Below, in pieces: positions 9,446 to 19,006 of a stretch of DNA of 64,000 nt (its first letter is position 1; the number at the start of each line of letters is the position of its first letter). Made by a program: the position numbers and the translations under genes. The notes below the pieces were generated by a model that was not told where the DNA came from, did no database searches, and worked only from the letters and a program-made list of their open reading frames with translations. Source of the DNA: Sphingomonas aerolata (GTDB lineage: Bacteria > Pseudomonadota > Alphaproteobacteria > Sphingomonadales > Sphingomonadaceae); NCBI RefSeq assembly GCF_003046295.1, contig NZ_PZZN01000001.1, positions 558,001 through 622,000 on the forward strand, in the 5' to 3' direction.

Positions 9446-10290
9446 AACGCCTCGACCTGCGCGACCCCGCTGGCGCCGTCGGGATAATCGATCGCGACCG
9501 CGGGGACATCAGCGATCAGGCGGGTCATCGCGGTGAATCCCGGCTCGCCGAGCGCGACATAATTGGTCGAGGCCTGGGTCATGCGCACGAACGCCTCGGC
9601 GGGCGGCACCTGCCGGACCGCCGCCGCATCGCCGTAGCGGGGAAACAGCAGCAGGGCGGGGGCCGCCGGCTGATCCATCGCGGCGATCGCGCGGGCGTCG
9701 GGGACCATGTGGCGGATATTGCCCTTCGGAGTCGCCGCCATCAGCGGCCCCATCCGCGCGTCTGGCCAGGCGGCCTCGGCCGCAAGGATCGCGGCATTCT
9801 TCAGGCTGATCAGCCGCGGAAACGCGTGGAGCAGCCCTGTCGCGGGGTCGAGCAGCGCGAATTCGTCACCCATGAACCGCCAGCCCCGCACTGCGAGCAA
9901 CGTCGCCAGTGTTGATTTGCCCGCACCCGATACCCCGGTCATCAGCACCGCCCGGCCATCGCGTTCGACCGCAGAGGCATGGAGCAACAGGTGGCGGCGT
10001 GCGCCGAGCGCCATCTGGAGGTTCATCGCCATTTCGGCGGCCAGCAGCCCGTGCCGCAGCGGCAGCGGCGCGGCCTCGGGCAGCATGTAATCGCCGCCGA
10101 TCTCGACCGACGGGCGAAGCCACCGCCGCCAGGGTCGACGTGCAAAGAGCCGGACGGTGTAATCCGCCACCCCGTCCTGCGGCGCGGGATAATCGCGGTA
10201 GAGACTGCGCAGCTGATCGATCGGCGCGCGCCAGTCCGATCCGATCCGGAACCCGATCGGACCGATCCGCAGCGCGAAGGCGTGCCTCAC
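9430..10290 (-). CDS. HprK-related kinase (HprK-rel-A type)
   Basis: 286 aa. Related to the C-terminal kinase domain of HPr kinase/phosphorylase: LLLHASAVERDG precedes a P-loop GVSGAGKST at residues 119-127, and GDEFAL follows about 15 residues later. No HPr is nearby and the N-terminal half of classical HprK is missing, so its substrate is not HPr by context. By memory this is the family called HPr-rel-A system kinase A, always next to a PqqD-like gene. It overlaps the PqqD-like gene by 4 bp and the nucleotidyltransferase by 16 bp. In some lasso-peptide clusters HprK homologues phosphorylate a precursor peptide; whether that applies here is inference. Confidence 0.88.
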   Translation of the reverse strand: MRHAFALRIGPIGFRIGSDWRAPIDQLRSLYRDYPAPQDGVADYTVRLFARRPWRRWLRPSVEIGGDYMLPEAAPLPLRHGLLAAEMAMNLQMALGARRHLLLHASAVERDGRAVLMTGVSGAGKSTLATLLAVRGWRFMGDEFALLDPATGLLHAFPRLISLKNAAILAAEAAWPDARMGPLMAATPKGNIRHMVPDARAIAAMDQPAAPALLLFPRYGDAAAVRQVPPAEAFVRMTQASTNYVALGEPGFTAMTRLIADVPAVAIDYPDGASGVAQVEALCAAL

Positions 10291-10574
10291 GACGTCGCGA
10301 CAAGCCCGGCGGCGACGAGCTCGTCGAGCCGCGCGGCCAGCGCCGAAGCTGTGGCGTCGGCGAGATCATAGTCGTCCGCCAGCCGGTCGAGCAGCGCGTC
10401 GAGCGACAGCCCAGCGTCGCCCAGGATCGCCAGGATCTGCGGCGCGGGCTCGGTCAGCAGGTGAGTCATGCCCGATCGCCGGTGATAGACCGCGGTGAAC
10501 GCGTCGAGCGGCACGACGACCAGCCCGCCCGGCGGGTCGGCGCGGTAGATCGCCCCCGGTGCGGCTGTGTCCAC
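10287..10574 (-). CDS. PqqD-like peptide-binding protein, HPr-rel-A system
   Basis: 95 aa with a PqqD/RRE-like layout: a beta-rich N-terminal third (GLVVVPLDAFTAVYHRRSGMTHLL) followed by two helices (APQILAILGDAG, ADATASALAARLDELVAAGLV). PqqD-type folds bind leader peptides and hand them to modifying enzymes. It lies between a Tat-signal protein gene (4 bp upstream) and the HprK-related kinase gene (4 bp overlap). The natural reading is that it recruits a peptide or protein for the kinase and nucleotidyltransferase; the partner has not been shown. Confidence 0.82.
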   Translation of the reverse strand: MDTAAPGAIYRADPPGGLVVVPLDAFTAVYHRRSGMTHLLTEPAPQILAILGDAGLSLDALLDRLADDYDLADATASALAARLDELVAAGLVATS

Positions 10575-10578
10575 GGCC

Positions 10579-10989
10579 TCAGCCGCGCGGCATCTGCAAC
10601 GAGGCGAAGCAGGTGAAGCCGCCCTGGCCGCGCTGCAACCGGCGGATGTAATTTACATAGGCGCGGCTGCGTTCGGAATCGGTGCCGGGCAGCTGGCCGC
10701 CGCTGTTGAGCACGCGCCGGACCTCCTCGCCCTTGAATGGCCGGCTGGCGCCCGCGAAAGCGCCCTTGGTCCCCGATGGCACGATCTTGCCCTGCGCATC
10801 GATGAAGCTACCTGCGCGGCCCGCATCGGGCACCGGAATGTCGCAATTGAGCACCGATCCCGCGGTCTGCGCCAGCGCCGGACGGATCGACACGACCGCA
10901 GCGGCACCGACCGCGCCGAGCGTCAGGACGCGGCGGCGCGACGGCGTCGTCTCGATCGGATCGGTGTCGGGGCGCGTGTCGTCGCTCAT
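10579..10989 (-). CDS. Small Tat-exported protein heading the HprK/PqqD operon
   Basis: 136 aa from ATG 10989. After an acidic stretch the protein has a twin-arginine signal (SRRRVLTLGAVGAAAVVS) ending near PALAQ, so a mature part of about 100 residues is predicted in the periplasm. The mature part has two Cys (NCDIP near the start, FTCFAS near the end) that could form a disulfide, plus a Gly/Ser/Arg-rich middle. I do not recognise a domain. It is the first gene of the unit and only 4 bp from the PqqD-like gene, making it the best candidate substrate of the downstream enzymes. A divergent phoR starts 142 bp away. Confidence 0.75.
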   Translation of the reverse strand: MSDDTRPDTDPIETTPSRRRVLTLGAVGAAAVVSIRPALAQTAGSVLNCDIPVPDAGRAGSFIDAQGKIVPSGTKGAFAGASRPFKGEEVRRVLNSGGQLPGTDSERSRAYVNYIRRLQRGQGGFTCFASLQMPRG

Positions 10990-11131
10990 CGGGTCTCCGC
11001 TAGCATCATGCCCTTTCACAATCATGAACCTCGCGCAAGCAACCGGGCTTTGGAGGGGGCGATGGGGCCCGCGCTGTGCCGCTGCGGGACGGGCTGGCGC
11101 GCGGGGCAGCGAATGGCCTAGACACGCGCGC

Positions 11132-12364
11132 ATGTTGACCGGATTTGGACTGCGCACCTTTTGGGCGATCATCGTGGCCGGCGGCGCCGCAATCGCGGTG
11201 TTCGCGATTGGCACGTCGATCCAGGCGGGGCTGGTCGCGCTGGTCGGCGGGATCGCCGCCGCGCTGGTTGCTGCCGGAACCGGGGACGAGCCGCCCGCCG
11301 CCGCGGATCCCGCGCCGGTCAATCCGGCGATCCTCGACGAGACGCTCGACCTGATCGTCGAGCCCGTGCTGCTCGTCCGCGACGGCCGCGTCGTGCTCGC
11401 CAACCGCGCCGCGCGCGCGTTGCTCGGTGAACACATCATCGGCGACGATGCGCGCGTCGCGATCCGCCACCCCGCCGCGGCCGAAGCGCTGTCGTCCCCC
11501 GCCGCGCTGGGCGAGACGCCGCCGATCGAGCTGGTCGGCCTTGGCACCCGCGACCAGCGCTGGGAAATGCGCGTCGGCGAATTGTCCGACGGGCAGCGCA
11601 TCGTCCATCTGATCGACCAGACCGGCAATTACGCCGCCGAACGGATGCGCGTCGATTTCGTCGCCAATGCAAGCCACGAACTGCGCACGCCGCTCGCCTC
11701 GATCCTCGGCTTCATCGAGACGCTGAGCGAGGAAGCGGGCGAGGATCCGGCAATCCGCGCACGGTTCCTCAAGGTGATGGACGACGAGGCGAAGCGGATG
11801 CTGCGGCTGATCGAGGATCTGATCTCGCTCAGCCGGATCGAGGCGGAGAAATACCGCGTCCCCGACACGCCGATCGACCTGGCCATTCTGGTCGGCGACG
11901 TGCGGGCCGAACTGGCCGACGGCGCGGGCAACCGCGGCCTCGATCTGGTCGCGACGATCGAACCCGCCGTCCCCCCGGTGTCGGGCGACCGCGTGCAGCT
12001 GTCGCAGATGCTGCACAATCTGGTCGGCAACGCGATGAAATATGGCCGCGCGGGGACGCCGGTGACGATCACCCTGGCGCGCGACGTGACGGGCATGGTC
12101 AGGCTGGCGGTGCGCGACGAGGGCGACGGCATCGCCGCGGTGCACATCCCGCGACTGACCGAGCGATTCTACCGTGCCGATGCCGGGCGCAGCCGGTCGC
12201 TCGGCGGTACCGGACTGGGGCTGGCGATCGTCAAGCATATCGTCGAGCGGCATCGCGGACGCCTCGACATCGCGAGCCAGGTCGGGGTCGGCACGACGGT
12301 CGCGGTGATCCTGCCGCCGGCCGGTGCCGGCCCCGCCAATTCGTCGCGTGTCATCAAACGGTAA
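11132..12364 (+). CDS. phoR: Phosphate regulon sensor histidine kinase PhoR
   Basis: 410 aa from ATG 11132; longer in-frame starts run back into the divergent Tat-protein gene and were rejected. Two closely spaced membrane segments fill about residues 8-45, then a small PAS-like region (ILDETLDLIVEPVLLVRDGR), the HisKA box FVANASHELRTPL with phospho-accepting His182, and a HATPase_c domain with NLVGNAMKYG (N box) and GGTGLGLAIVKHI (G box). It senses phosphate status through PstSCAB-PhoU and phosphorylates PhoB. It opens the cluster phoR-pstSCAB-phoU-phoB, and its last codons contain the first repeat of the Pho box for pstS. Confidence 0.96.
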   Translation: MLTGFGLRTFWAIIVAGGAAIAVFAIGTSIQAGLVALVGGIAAALVAAGTGDEPPAAADPAPVNPAILDETLDLIVEPVLLVRDGRVVLANRAARALLGEHIIGDDARVAIRHPAAAEALSSPAALGETPPIELVGLGTRDQRWEMRVGELSDGQRIVHLIDQTGNYAAERMRVDFVANASHELRTPLASILGFIETLSEEAGEDPAIRARFLKVMDDEAKRMLRLIEDLISLSRIEAEKYRVPDTPIDLAILVGDVRAELADGAGNRGLDLVATIEPAVPPVSGDRVQLSQMLHNLVGNAMKYGRAGTPVTITLARDVTGMVRLAVRDEGDGIAAVHIPRLTERFYRADAGRSRSLGGTGLGLAIVKHIVERHRGRLDIASQVGVGTTVAVILPPAGAGPANSSRVIKR

Positions 12365-12376
12365 CGCGACTGTCAC
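12348..12376 (+). promoter_or_regulatory. Predicted triple-repeat Pho box in front of pstS
   Basis: Three 7-bp units in the same orientation at exact 11-bp period: GTGTCAT (12348-12354), CGGTAAC (12359-12365) and CTGTCAC (12370-12376). The PhoB consensus repeat is CTGTCAT with 4-bp A/T-leaning spacers; the outer two units match 6 of 7. The site overlaps the phoR stop codon and ends 34 bp before the pstS ATG, a spacing suited to PhoB activation of pstS. Confidence 0.7.
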
Positions 12377-12410
12377 ACAGGATCCGGTCTAGCCGCGCTA
12401 TCGGGCAGGC

Positions 12411-13493
12411 ATGACGGGAATTGACGTGCAGCGTTTCGGGGCGATTTCAGGACTGGCGGTCACGGCACTGGCGGGCGCGACGCTGATCGGCGGATGCGTC
12501 GATCAGGCGAATGGCGGCGGCGCGGGTTCGCGTGATCAGATCACCGCGGTCGGATCGTCGACGGTCTACCCCTTTACGACGATGATCGCCGAACAGCTCG
12601 TCGCCAACGATCCCGATGCCAAGGCACCGGTGATCGAATCGACCGGCACCGGCGCGGGGATGAAGCTGTTCTGCGCAGGCATCGGCGCCGGCCATCCCGA
12701 TATCGAGGATGCGTCGCGGCGGATGAAGGCGAGCGAGTATAAGGACTGCGCCGCCAACGGGGCCGGCCAGATCCTCGAAATCCAGGTCGGGATCGACGGC
12801 ATCGCCTTTGCCGAGGCGAAGAACGGCCCGAAGATGCAGCTTACCCCGACCGATCTGTACAAGGCGCTCGCCGCCAGCCCCGGCGGCCGGCCCAACACCG
12901 CGCGCGTATGGCGCGACGTGAACCCCGCGCTGCCGCCGGTGCCGATCCAGGTCTATGGCCCGCCCGCAACCAGCGGCACGCGCGACGCGCTTGCCGAGCT
13001 GATCCTGACCAAGGGCTGCGAAGCGAGCGACCCCGCCGCCAAGCCGCTCGCCAAGTCCGATCCCGATGCGCACAAGGCGCTGTGCACCCGCGTCCGCGAG
13101 GACGGGATGTATGTCGATGCGGGTGAGAACGACAATCTGATCGTCCAGAAGCTCCAGTCCAACCCCAATGCGATCGGCGTGTTCGGCTACAGCTACCTCG
13201 AAGAGAACAAGAACGACGTGAACGGTGTCGCGATCTCCGGTGTCCAGCCGACCTATGCGACGATCGCCGACAATCGTTATCCGGGGTCACGCCCGCTCTA
13301 CATCTATGTGAAGAAGGCGCATCTGAGCGCGATCCCGGGCCTGCGGACGTTCCTGAAGCTCTATGCCGCCAACTGGAGCGCGACCGGACCGCTGGTGAAG
13401 CGCGGCCTGATCGCCGCGCCACCCGCGGTCCAGGCCCGGTCGGCGGCGATCATCGCCAACGAGACGATTCTCGACCCGGCGGTACTGTCGTGA
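12411..13493 (+). CDS. pstS: Phosphate ABC transporter substrate-binding lipoprotein PstS
   Basis: 360 aa. The N-terminus is a lipoprotein signal with lipobox LIGGC (Cys at about residue 29). The mature protein has the periplasmic phosphate-binding features AVGSSTVYPFT and ESTGTGAGMKLFC, then a GTRDAL region (TSGTRDALAEL). It captures phosphate and delivers it to PstCA. Directly downstream of a predicted Pho box, so phosphate starvation should induce it. A GTG at 12426 is a possible alternative start with a similar ribosome binding site. pstC follows after 49 bp. Confidence 0.95.
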   Translation: MTGIDVQRFGAISGLAVTALAGATLIGGCVDQANGGGAGSRDQITAVGSSTVYPFTTMIAEQLVANDPDAKAPVIESTGTGAGMKLFCAGIGAGHPDIEDASRRMKASEYKDCAANGAGQILEIQVGIDGIAFAEAKNGPKMQLTPTDLYKALAASPGGRPNTARVWRDVNPALPPVPIQVYGPPATSGTRDALAELILTKGCEASDPAAKPLAKSDPDAHKALCTRVREDGMYVDAGENDNLIVQKLQSNPNAIGVFGYSYLEENKNDVNGVAISGVQPTYATIADNRYPGSRPLYIYVKKAHLSAIPGLRTFLKLYAANWSATGPLVKRGLIAAPPAVQARSAAIIANETILDPAVLS

Positions 13494-13542
13494 TGCACTA
13501 CTGGAACACGATCCCCGCCCTCAACCCGGCGGAGACGGCCTG

Positions 13543-14919
13543 ATGTCGGCGCTCGCCCTCTTCTTCCTCGTTCTCGGGCTCGGCCTGATCGCGTGGCTGA
13601 GCGCACGGATGCGTGCCGCACGGTTCCGGGTCGGCAACACCGCGCGGTTCAGCTCGCTGCCCGCGCATCACGGCTGGTATGTCGCGCTGTGGACCGCGAT
13701 CCCGCCGCTGCTGTTTCTGGTTGGCTGGTCGATGGTCGCACCCGCGCTCGTCACCGATACCGTGCTGGCCAGCCCCGCCGCGGTGCAGCTGCCCCCGCCC
13801 GGCTTCGACCGTGCCTCGATCCTGTCCGAGGCGCGCAGCCTGGCGGAGGGACGAAGCTTCGGCGCGTTCCACGAGCTCGCGCGCGTCCTGTCACCGGTCT
13901 ATGCCGCCGCGCAATCGCGCTACGACTGGATCGCGACCGCGCTCGCGCTGCTGCTCACCTTTGCCGGCGGCGCGTTCGCGTTCCTGCGCGTGCGGCCGGG
14001 CTTCGGCGCGCGGACGCGGGTCGAGCGGATTGTCATGATCCTGCTGCTCGGCGCGTCGCTGATCGCGATCCTGACCACGGTCGGCATCGTCGCCTCGCTG
14101 CTCTACGAATCCGCGCGCTTCTTCTCGATCGTGCCGATCACCGACTTCCTGTTCGGCACGCACTGGAGCCCGCAGGTCGTCGACGCGCGCGATCCGGGGG
14201 CGTCGCTCGGCGCGGTGCCGCTGTTCTGGGGGACGTTCTTCATCGGCGCGGTGATCGCGATGATCGTCGCGATCCCGTTCGGGCTGATGAGTGCGATCTA
14301 CCTCACGCAATATGCCGCCCCGACCACGCGCAAATGGATGAAGCCGATCCTCGAGGTGCTCGCGGGCGTGCCGACCGTCGTCTATGGCTATTTCGCCGCG
14401 CTGACGGTGGCGCCAGCGGTGCGCGATTTCGCGGTGTGGATCGGGATCAGCTGGGCCTCGTCGGAGAGCGCGCTCGCCGCCGGGCTCGTGATGGGGATCA
14501 TGATCATCCCGTTCGTGTCGTCGATGGCCGATGATTCGATCGCCGCGGTCCCCTCGTCGATGCGCGACGGCAGTCTCGCGATGGGCGCAACCTCGTCCGA
14601 GACGATCCGCCGCGTGCTGCTCCCCGCCGCACTTCCCGGCGTCGTCGGCGGTGTCCTCCTCGCGGTCAGCCGCGCAATCGGCGAGACGATGATCGTGGTG
14701 ATGGCGGCCAGCGGCGTCGCGACGCTGACGCTCAACCCGTTCGCCAGCACGACGACCGTGACCAAGCAGATCGTCGACCTGCTGACCGGCGAGGCCGAGT
14801 TCGACAGCGCCAAGACGCTCGCGGCCTTCGCGCTCGGGCTGACGCTGTTCGTCGTCACCCTGCTCCTCAACATCGTCGCGCTGACGGTCGTGAAACGGTA
14901 CCGCGAAGCCTATGAATAG
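13543..14919 (+). CDS. pstC: Phosphate ABC transporter permease PstC
   Basis: 458 aa, longer than the 300-320 aa of enteric PstC because of an N-terminal extension with an extra membrane helix (residues 1-22) and a second pair around 45-65 and 122-140. The C-terminal 300 residues are a normal BPD inner-membrane permease with the EAA-type loop (SSMRDGSLAMGATSSETIRRVLLPAALPG). With PstA it forms the phosphate channel. A purine-rich GGCGGAG precedes the ATG. It overlaps pstA by 8 bp. Confidence 0.95.
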   Translation: MSALALFFLVLGLGLIAWLSARMRAARFRVGNTARFSSLPAHHGWYVALWTAIPPLLFLVGWSMVAPALVTDTVLASPAAVQLPPPGFDRASILSEARSLAEGRSFGAFHELARVLSPVYAAAQSRYDWIATALALLLTFAGGAFAFLRVRPGFGARTRVERIVMILLLGASLIAILTTVGIVASLLYESARFFSIVPITDFLFGTHWSPQVVDARDPGASLGAVPLFWGTFFIGAVIAMIVAIPFGLMSAIYLTQYAAPTTRKWMKPILEVLAGVPTVVYGYFAALTVAPAVRDFAVWIGISWASSESALAAGLVMGIMIIPFVSSMADDSIAAVPSSMRDGSLAMGATSSETIRRVLLPAALPGVVGGVLLAVSRAIGETMIVVMAASGVATLTLNPFASTTTVTKQIVDLLTGEAEFDSAKTLAAFALGLTLFVVTLLLNIVALTVVKRYREAYE

Positions 14920-16222
14920 CGTCACCCCCTTCATCGGTACGCCAGACGCTACGGCCTCGGCGAAGCCCGCCACGGCGCGCGTGCCGACCGACTGGACCAC
15001 CAAGGCGATGCAGAGCCGCATCCGCCGCCGCTATGCCGCCGAGCGCCGGTTCCGCCTCGCCGGGCTGGCCGCGGTCTGGCTCTCCGCGGGCTTCCTCGCC
15101 TTCCTGCTGTCGTCGATGCTGTGGCAGGGCGCGAGCGGGTTCGTCGAGACGCGCGTCGCGCTGCCGATCGATTTCGCCGCCGCCGCACTGCCGATCGAAC
15201 CCGCACGGCTGACAAGCCGCGGCGCCGATCTCGCGCTCGCCAGCGCCGGTCTCGAGGGTGCGGTCGACAGCGCTGCGACGCGCGCGTTCGGCAAGGATGG
15301 CGAAGGCCTGTTGTCGGACGGCGCCTGGGTGACCGTGCGCGATGCGCTCAAGGCGGATCCCGGTCTGCTGTCGCGCAAGACGGTGATCGCGGTGCCCGTC
15401 GCCAGCCCGGTCGACATGGCCGCCAAGGGCGACGGCCCGCCCGAGGCGGAGGCGGTCGTCGCCCGGCTCAAGGCGCGCGGCGTGCTGACGCGCGGGCTGA
15501 GCATGACGTTCCTGACCACCGCCGATTCGACCGACGCGACGCGGGTCGGCATCTGGGGCGCGTTCAAGGGCTCGCTGCTGACGATGATCGTCACATTGCT
15601 GCTCGCCTTCCCGATCGGCGTGCTGTCCGCGCTCTATCTCGAGGAATATGCCCCGAAGAACCGCTGGACCGACCTGATCGAGGTGTCGATCAACAACCTT
15701 GCCGCGGTGCCCTCGATCATCTTCGGGCTGCTCGGGCTTGCGGTGTTTCTCGGCACCTTCGGCATGCCGCGATCGGCGCCGCTGGTCGGCGGGCTGACGC
15801 TCGCGCTGATGACGATGCCGGTAATCGTGATCGCCGGGCGCAACGCGATCAAGGCGGTGCCGCCATCGATCCGCGACGCAGCGCTCGGGATCGGCGCGTC
15901 GCCGGTGCAGGTCGTGTTCCACCACGTCCTGCCGCTCGCGCTGCCCGGCATCCTGACCGGCACGATCATCGGCATGGCGCGCGCACTCGGCGAGACCGCA
16001 CCGCTGCTGATGATCGGCATGCGCGCGTTCATCGCCGCGCCGCCATCGGGGCTGCGTGACCCTGCGACCGTGCTGCCGGTGCAGATCTTCCTGTGGTCCG
16101 ACCAGGTCAGCCGCGGCTTCATCGAGAAGACCTCGGCCGCGATCATCGTCCTGCTCGTCTTCCTGCTCGCGATGAACGGCGTCGCGATCTACCTCCGCAA
16201 CAAATTCGAGACCCGCTGGTGA
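14912..16222 (+). CDS. pstA: Phosphate ABC transporter permease PstA
   Basis: 436 aa, again longer than usual. One membrane helix at about residues 46-68, then a roughly 140-residue periplasmic insert, then the conserved permease part from [20 protein letters not shown] onward with the EAA loop [30 protein letters not shown], given here in pieces around residues 310-345. Partner of PstC in phosphate import. Starts inside the end of pstC and its TGA shares a base with the pstB ATG, so the genes are translationally coupled. Confidence 0.95.
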   Translation: MNSVTPFIGTPDATASAKPATARVPTDWTTKAMQSRIRRRYAAERRFRLAGLAAVWLSAGFLAFLLSSMLWQGASGFVETRVALPIDFAAAALPIEPARLTSRGADLALASAGLEGAVDSAATRAFGKDGEGLLSDGAWVTVRDALKADPGLLSRKTVIAVPVASPVDMAAKGDGPPEAEAVVARLKARGVLTRGLSMTFLTTADSTDATRVGIWGAFKGSLLTMIVTLLLAFPIGVLSALYLEEYAPKNRWTDLIEVSINNLAAVPSIIFGLLGLAVFLGTFGMPRSAPLVGGLTLALMTMPVIVIAGRNAIKAVPPSIRDAALGIGASPVQVVFHHVLPLALPGILTGTIIGMARALGETAPLLMIGMRAFIAAPPSGLRDPATVLPVQIFLWSDQVSRGFIEKTSAAIIVLLVFLLAMNGVAIYLRNKFETRW

Positions 16223-16983
16223 TGACCAACCACAAGATGACCGCGCGCGACGTCAGCGTCTATTACGGGCAGAAACGCGCGATCGACAATGTGTCGATCG
16301 ACGTCGACATGGACAATGTCACCGCGTTCATCGGCCCGTCGGGCTGCGGCAAGTCGACCTTCCTGCGCACGCTCAACCGCATGAACGACACGGTCGCCAG
16401 CGCGCGGGTCGAGGGGAAGATCGAGCTCGACGGCCACGACATCTATTCGCCCGACATGGACGTGGTCCAGCTGCGCGCCCGCGTCGGCATGGTGTTTCAG
16501 AAGCCGAACCCCTTCCCCAAGTCGATCTACGAGAACGTCGCTTACGGCCCGCGCATCCACGGGCTCGCGGGCGCCAAGAGCGACCTCGACCAGATCGTCG
16601 AGAAGTCGCTGCGGCGTGCGGGTCTCTGGGACGAGGTCAAGGATCGCCTGACCGACAGCGGTACCGCGTTGTCGGGCGGTCAGCAGCAGCGGCTGTGCAT
16701 CGCGCGCGCGATCGCGGTCGATCCCGAGGTGATCCTGATGGACGAGCCGTGCAGCGCGCTCGACCCGATCGCGACCGCCAAGATCGAGGAGCTGATCCAT
16801 GAGCTGCGCGGCCGCTATGCGATCGTGATCGTCACGCACAACATGCAGCAGGCGGCGCGCGTCAGCCAGCGCACCGCCTTCTTCCACCTCGGCACCTTGG
16901 TCGAATATGGCGACACCTCCGCCATCTTCACCAATCCGCGCGAGGAACGCACCAAGGATTACATCACCGGCCGCTACGGCTGA
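16222..16983 (+). CDS. pstB: Phosphate ABC transporter ATP-binding protein PstB
   Basis: 253 aa, the usual length, from the ATG that shares one base with the pstA stop. Walker A is GPSGCGKST, the ABC signature is [16 protein letters not shown] and Walker B is [13 protein letters not shown]. The PstB-typical LRTLNRMND and [19 protein letters not shown] segments separate it from other ABC ATPases. Drives phosphate import and, with PhoU, links transport to PhoR signalling. Confidence 0.98.
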   Translation: MTNHKMTARDVSVYYGQKRAIDNVSIDVDMDNVTAFIGPSGCGKSTFLRTLNRMNDTVASARVEGKIELDGHDIYSPDMDVVQLRARVGMVFQKPNPFPKSIYENVAYGPRIHGLAGAKSDLDQIVEKSLRRAGLWDEVKDRLTDSGTALSGGQQQRLCIARAIAVDPEVILMDEPCSALDPIATAKIEELIHELRGRYAIVIVTHNMQQAARVSQRTAFFHLGTLVEYGDTSAIFTNPREERTKDYITGRYG

Positions 16984-16997
16984 TGGGGACGGGATCG

Positions 16998-17681
16998 ATG
17001 AACACGCATACCGTAAAGGTCTTCGACGACGAGATCGGCCGCCTGCGCGGCCTCATCTCGCAGATGGGTGGCCTCGCCGAGGACGCGATCGCCAATGCGA
17101 TGAAGGCGCTGCAGCGTAACGACGTCGCGCTCGCACGCGAGGTCCGCGCGGCGGACAAGCAGATCGACGCGATCGAGGCGGAGGTCGAGCGGCTGGCGGT
17201 GCAGATCATCGCACTGCGCGCACCGATGGCGATCGACCTGCGCGAGGTCGTCGCCGCGCTGAAGATCGCGGGCGTCGTCGAGCGGATCGGCGATTATGCC
17301 AAGAACATCGCCAAGCGCGTACCGATGATCGAGAGCGAGCACCGGATCGATCCGATCTCGATCCTGCCCGCCATGGGCCGGATGGCGAGCGAGATGGTGC
17401 ATGACGTGCTCGACGCCTTTGCGGCGCGTGATTTCGAGGCGGCGATGCTCGTCGTCGAAAGCGACGCCGCGCTCGACGATTTCTACGACAGCATCTTTCG
17501 CACGCTGGTGACCTACATGGTCGAAAATCCCAAGACGATCAGCCAGGTCGCGCACCTGCTGTTCGTCGCGAAGAATCTCGAACGGATCGGCGACCACGCG
17601 ACCAACGTCGCCGAGATGGTCTATTTTGCCGCGACCGGCACCCAGATGGCCGACCGCGACCGCGGCGGCATACAGGAGTAA
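16998..17681 (+). CDS. phoU: Phosphate signalling complex protein PhoU
   Basis: 227 aa of all-helical protein with the two PhoU repeats (about residues 10-110 and 115-215) and the metal-binding-like acidic motifs (ERIGDYAKNIAKR in the first repeat, ERIGDHATNVAEM in the second). It represses PhoR autokinase when phosphate is plentiful. ATG 16998 follows GGGACGGG and gives the family N-terminus MNTHTVKVFDDE; an earlier ATG at 16983 overlapping the pstB stop would add five residues and cannot be excluded. Confidence 0.96.
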   Translation: MNTHTVKVFDDEIGRLRGLISQMGGLAEDAIANAMKALQRNDVALAREVRAADKQIDAIEAEVERLAVQIIALRAPMAIDLREVVAALKIAGVVERIGDYAKNIAKRVPMIESEHRIDPISILPAMGRMASEMVHDVLDAFAARDFEAAMLVVESDAALDDFYDSIFRTLVTYMVENPKTISQVAHLLFVAKNLERIGDHATNVAEMVYFAATGTQMADRDRGGIQE

Positions 17682-17686
17682 TCGAC

Positions 17687-18379
<693 letters not shown>

Positions 18380-18535
18380 AAGTCGGGGTGCTGCAAGCGG
18401 TCGCCGACCGCGTCATTAGTGCAGGACCAAGACAAGCCGGTTAGAATCGGACGCGAAACGAAGGACCCAAGCGGGTTTTAGTGCGTTCAACCGTGGCGCT
18501 AATGAATTTGCGCTCCAAGTATTCAGGAGATTCGC

Positions 18536-18904
18536 ATGAAGTCCATTCTTCTCGCCGCTGCAGCGTTGCTCGCCTCGCCCGTGCTCGCGCAGACCGCGCC
18601 GCAGACGATGCCGCCAGCAGACCCGGCCGCCCAGACCGCGCCCGCCGATCCGGCAATGGCACCGCCAGCCGCAGATCCCGCCGCTCCCGCCGATCCGGCG
18701 ATGGCGGCCGATCCTGCAGCCCCTGCCGATCCGGCAATGGCACCGCCGCCGCCCGCAGCGCCCCAGGCTCCGATGGCTGCACCCGGTGGTGCGAACATCG
18801 TCTTCGGTCAGCCGACGGTGACGCCGCCGACCCCGGCGCCTGCCGAGTATCCAACCTGCTCGCGCACCGTCAAGGACGGCTGCAAGAACCGCGGCGGTAA
18901 GTAA
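18536..18904 (+). CDS. Secreted Ala/Pro-rich repeat protein, function unknown
   Basis: 122 aa. A signal peptide (MKSILLAAAALLASPVLAQ) is followed by imperfect Ala/Pro/Asp repeats of the type ADPAMAPP and ADPAAPADPAM, then a conserved-looking C-terminus with two Cys (YPTCSRTVKDGCKNRGGK). An AGGAGA ribosome binding site lies 5-10 bp ahead of the ATG. Probably periplasmic or cell-envelope; no known domain. It stands alone between phoB and a SDR gene and its transcript may end at the hairpin 18970-19006. Confidence 0.8.
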   Translation: MKSILLAAAALLASPVLAQTAPQTMPPADPAAQTAPADPAMAPPAADPAAPADPAMAADPAAPADPAMAPPPPAAPQAPMAAPGGANIVFGQPTVTPPTPAPAEYPTCSRTVKDGCKNRGGK

Positions 18905-18969
18905 GCGATTACCATCGGTGCGGGCCGTGGCTAACGCCGCGGCTTGCGCCGACTGCTTTACGTTCTAGG

Positions 18970-19006
18970 AAAGGCGCTCCACGATAAGAGAGGGGCGCCT
19001 TTTTCC
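18970..19006 (+). terminator. 11-bp hairpin with T-tract just before the SDR start codon
   Basis: AAAGGCGCTCC (18970-18980) pairs with GGGGCGCCTTT (18992-19002) through 11 bp with one G-U, loop of 11 nt, followed by TT and then CC-ATG of the SDR gene. It has the form of an intrinsic terminator for the upstream secreted-protein gene. The only ribosome binding site for the SDR gene (AGAGAGGGG, 18987-18995) lies in its loop and 3' arm, so it could also control SDR translation. Confidence 0.65.

Noticed and set aside
8432..10989. Lasso-peptide gene cluster
   Set aside because: There is no asparagine synthetase-like cyclase, transglutaminase-like protease or short precursor with a C-terminal core; only the kinase, PqqD and nucleotidyltransferase parts are shared.
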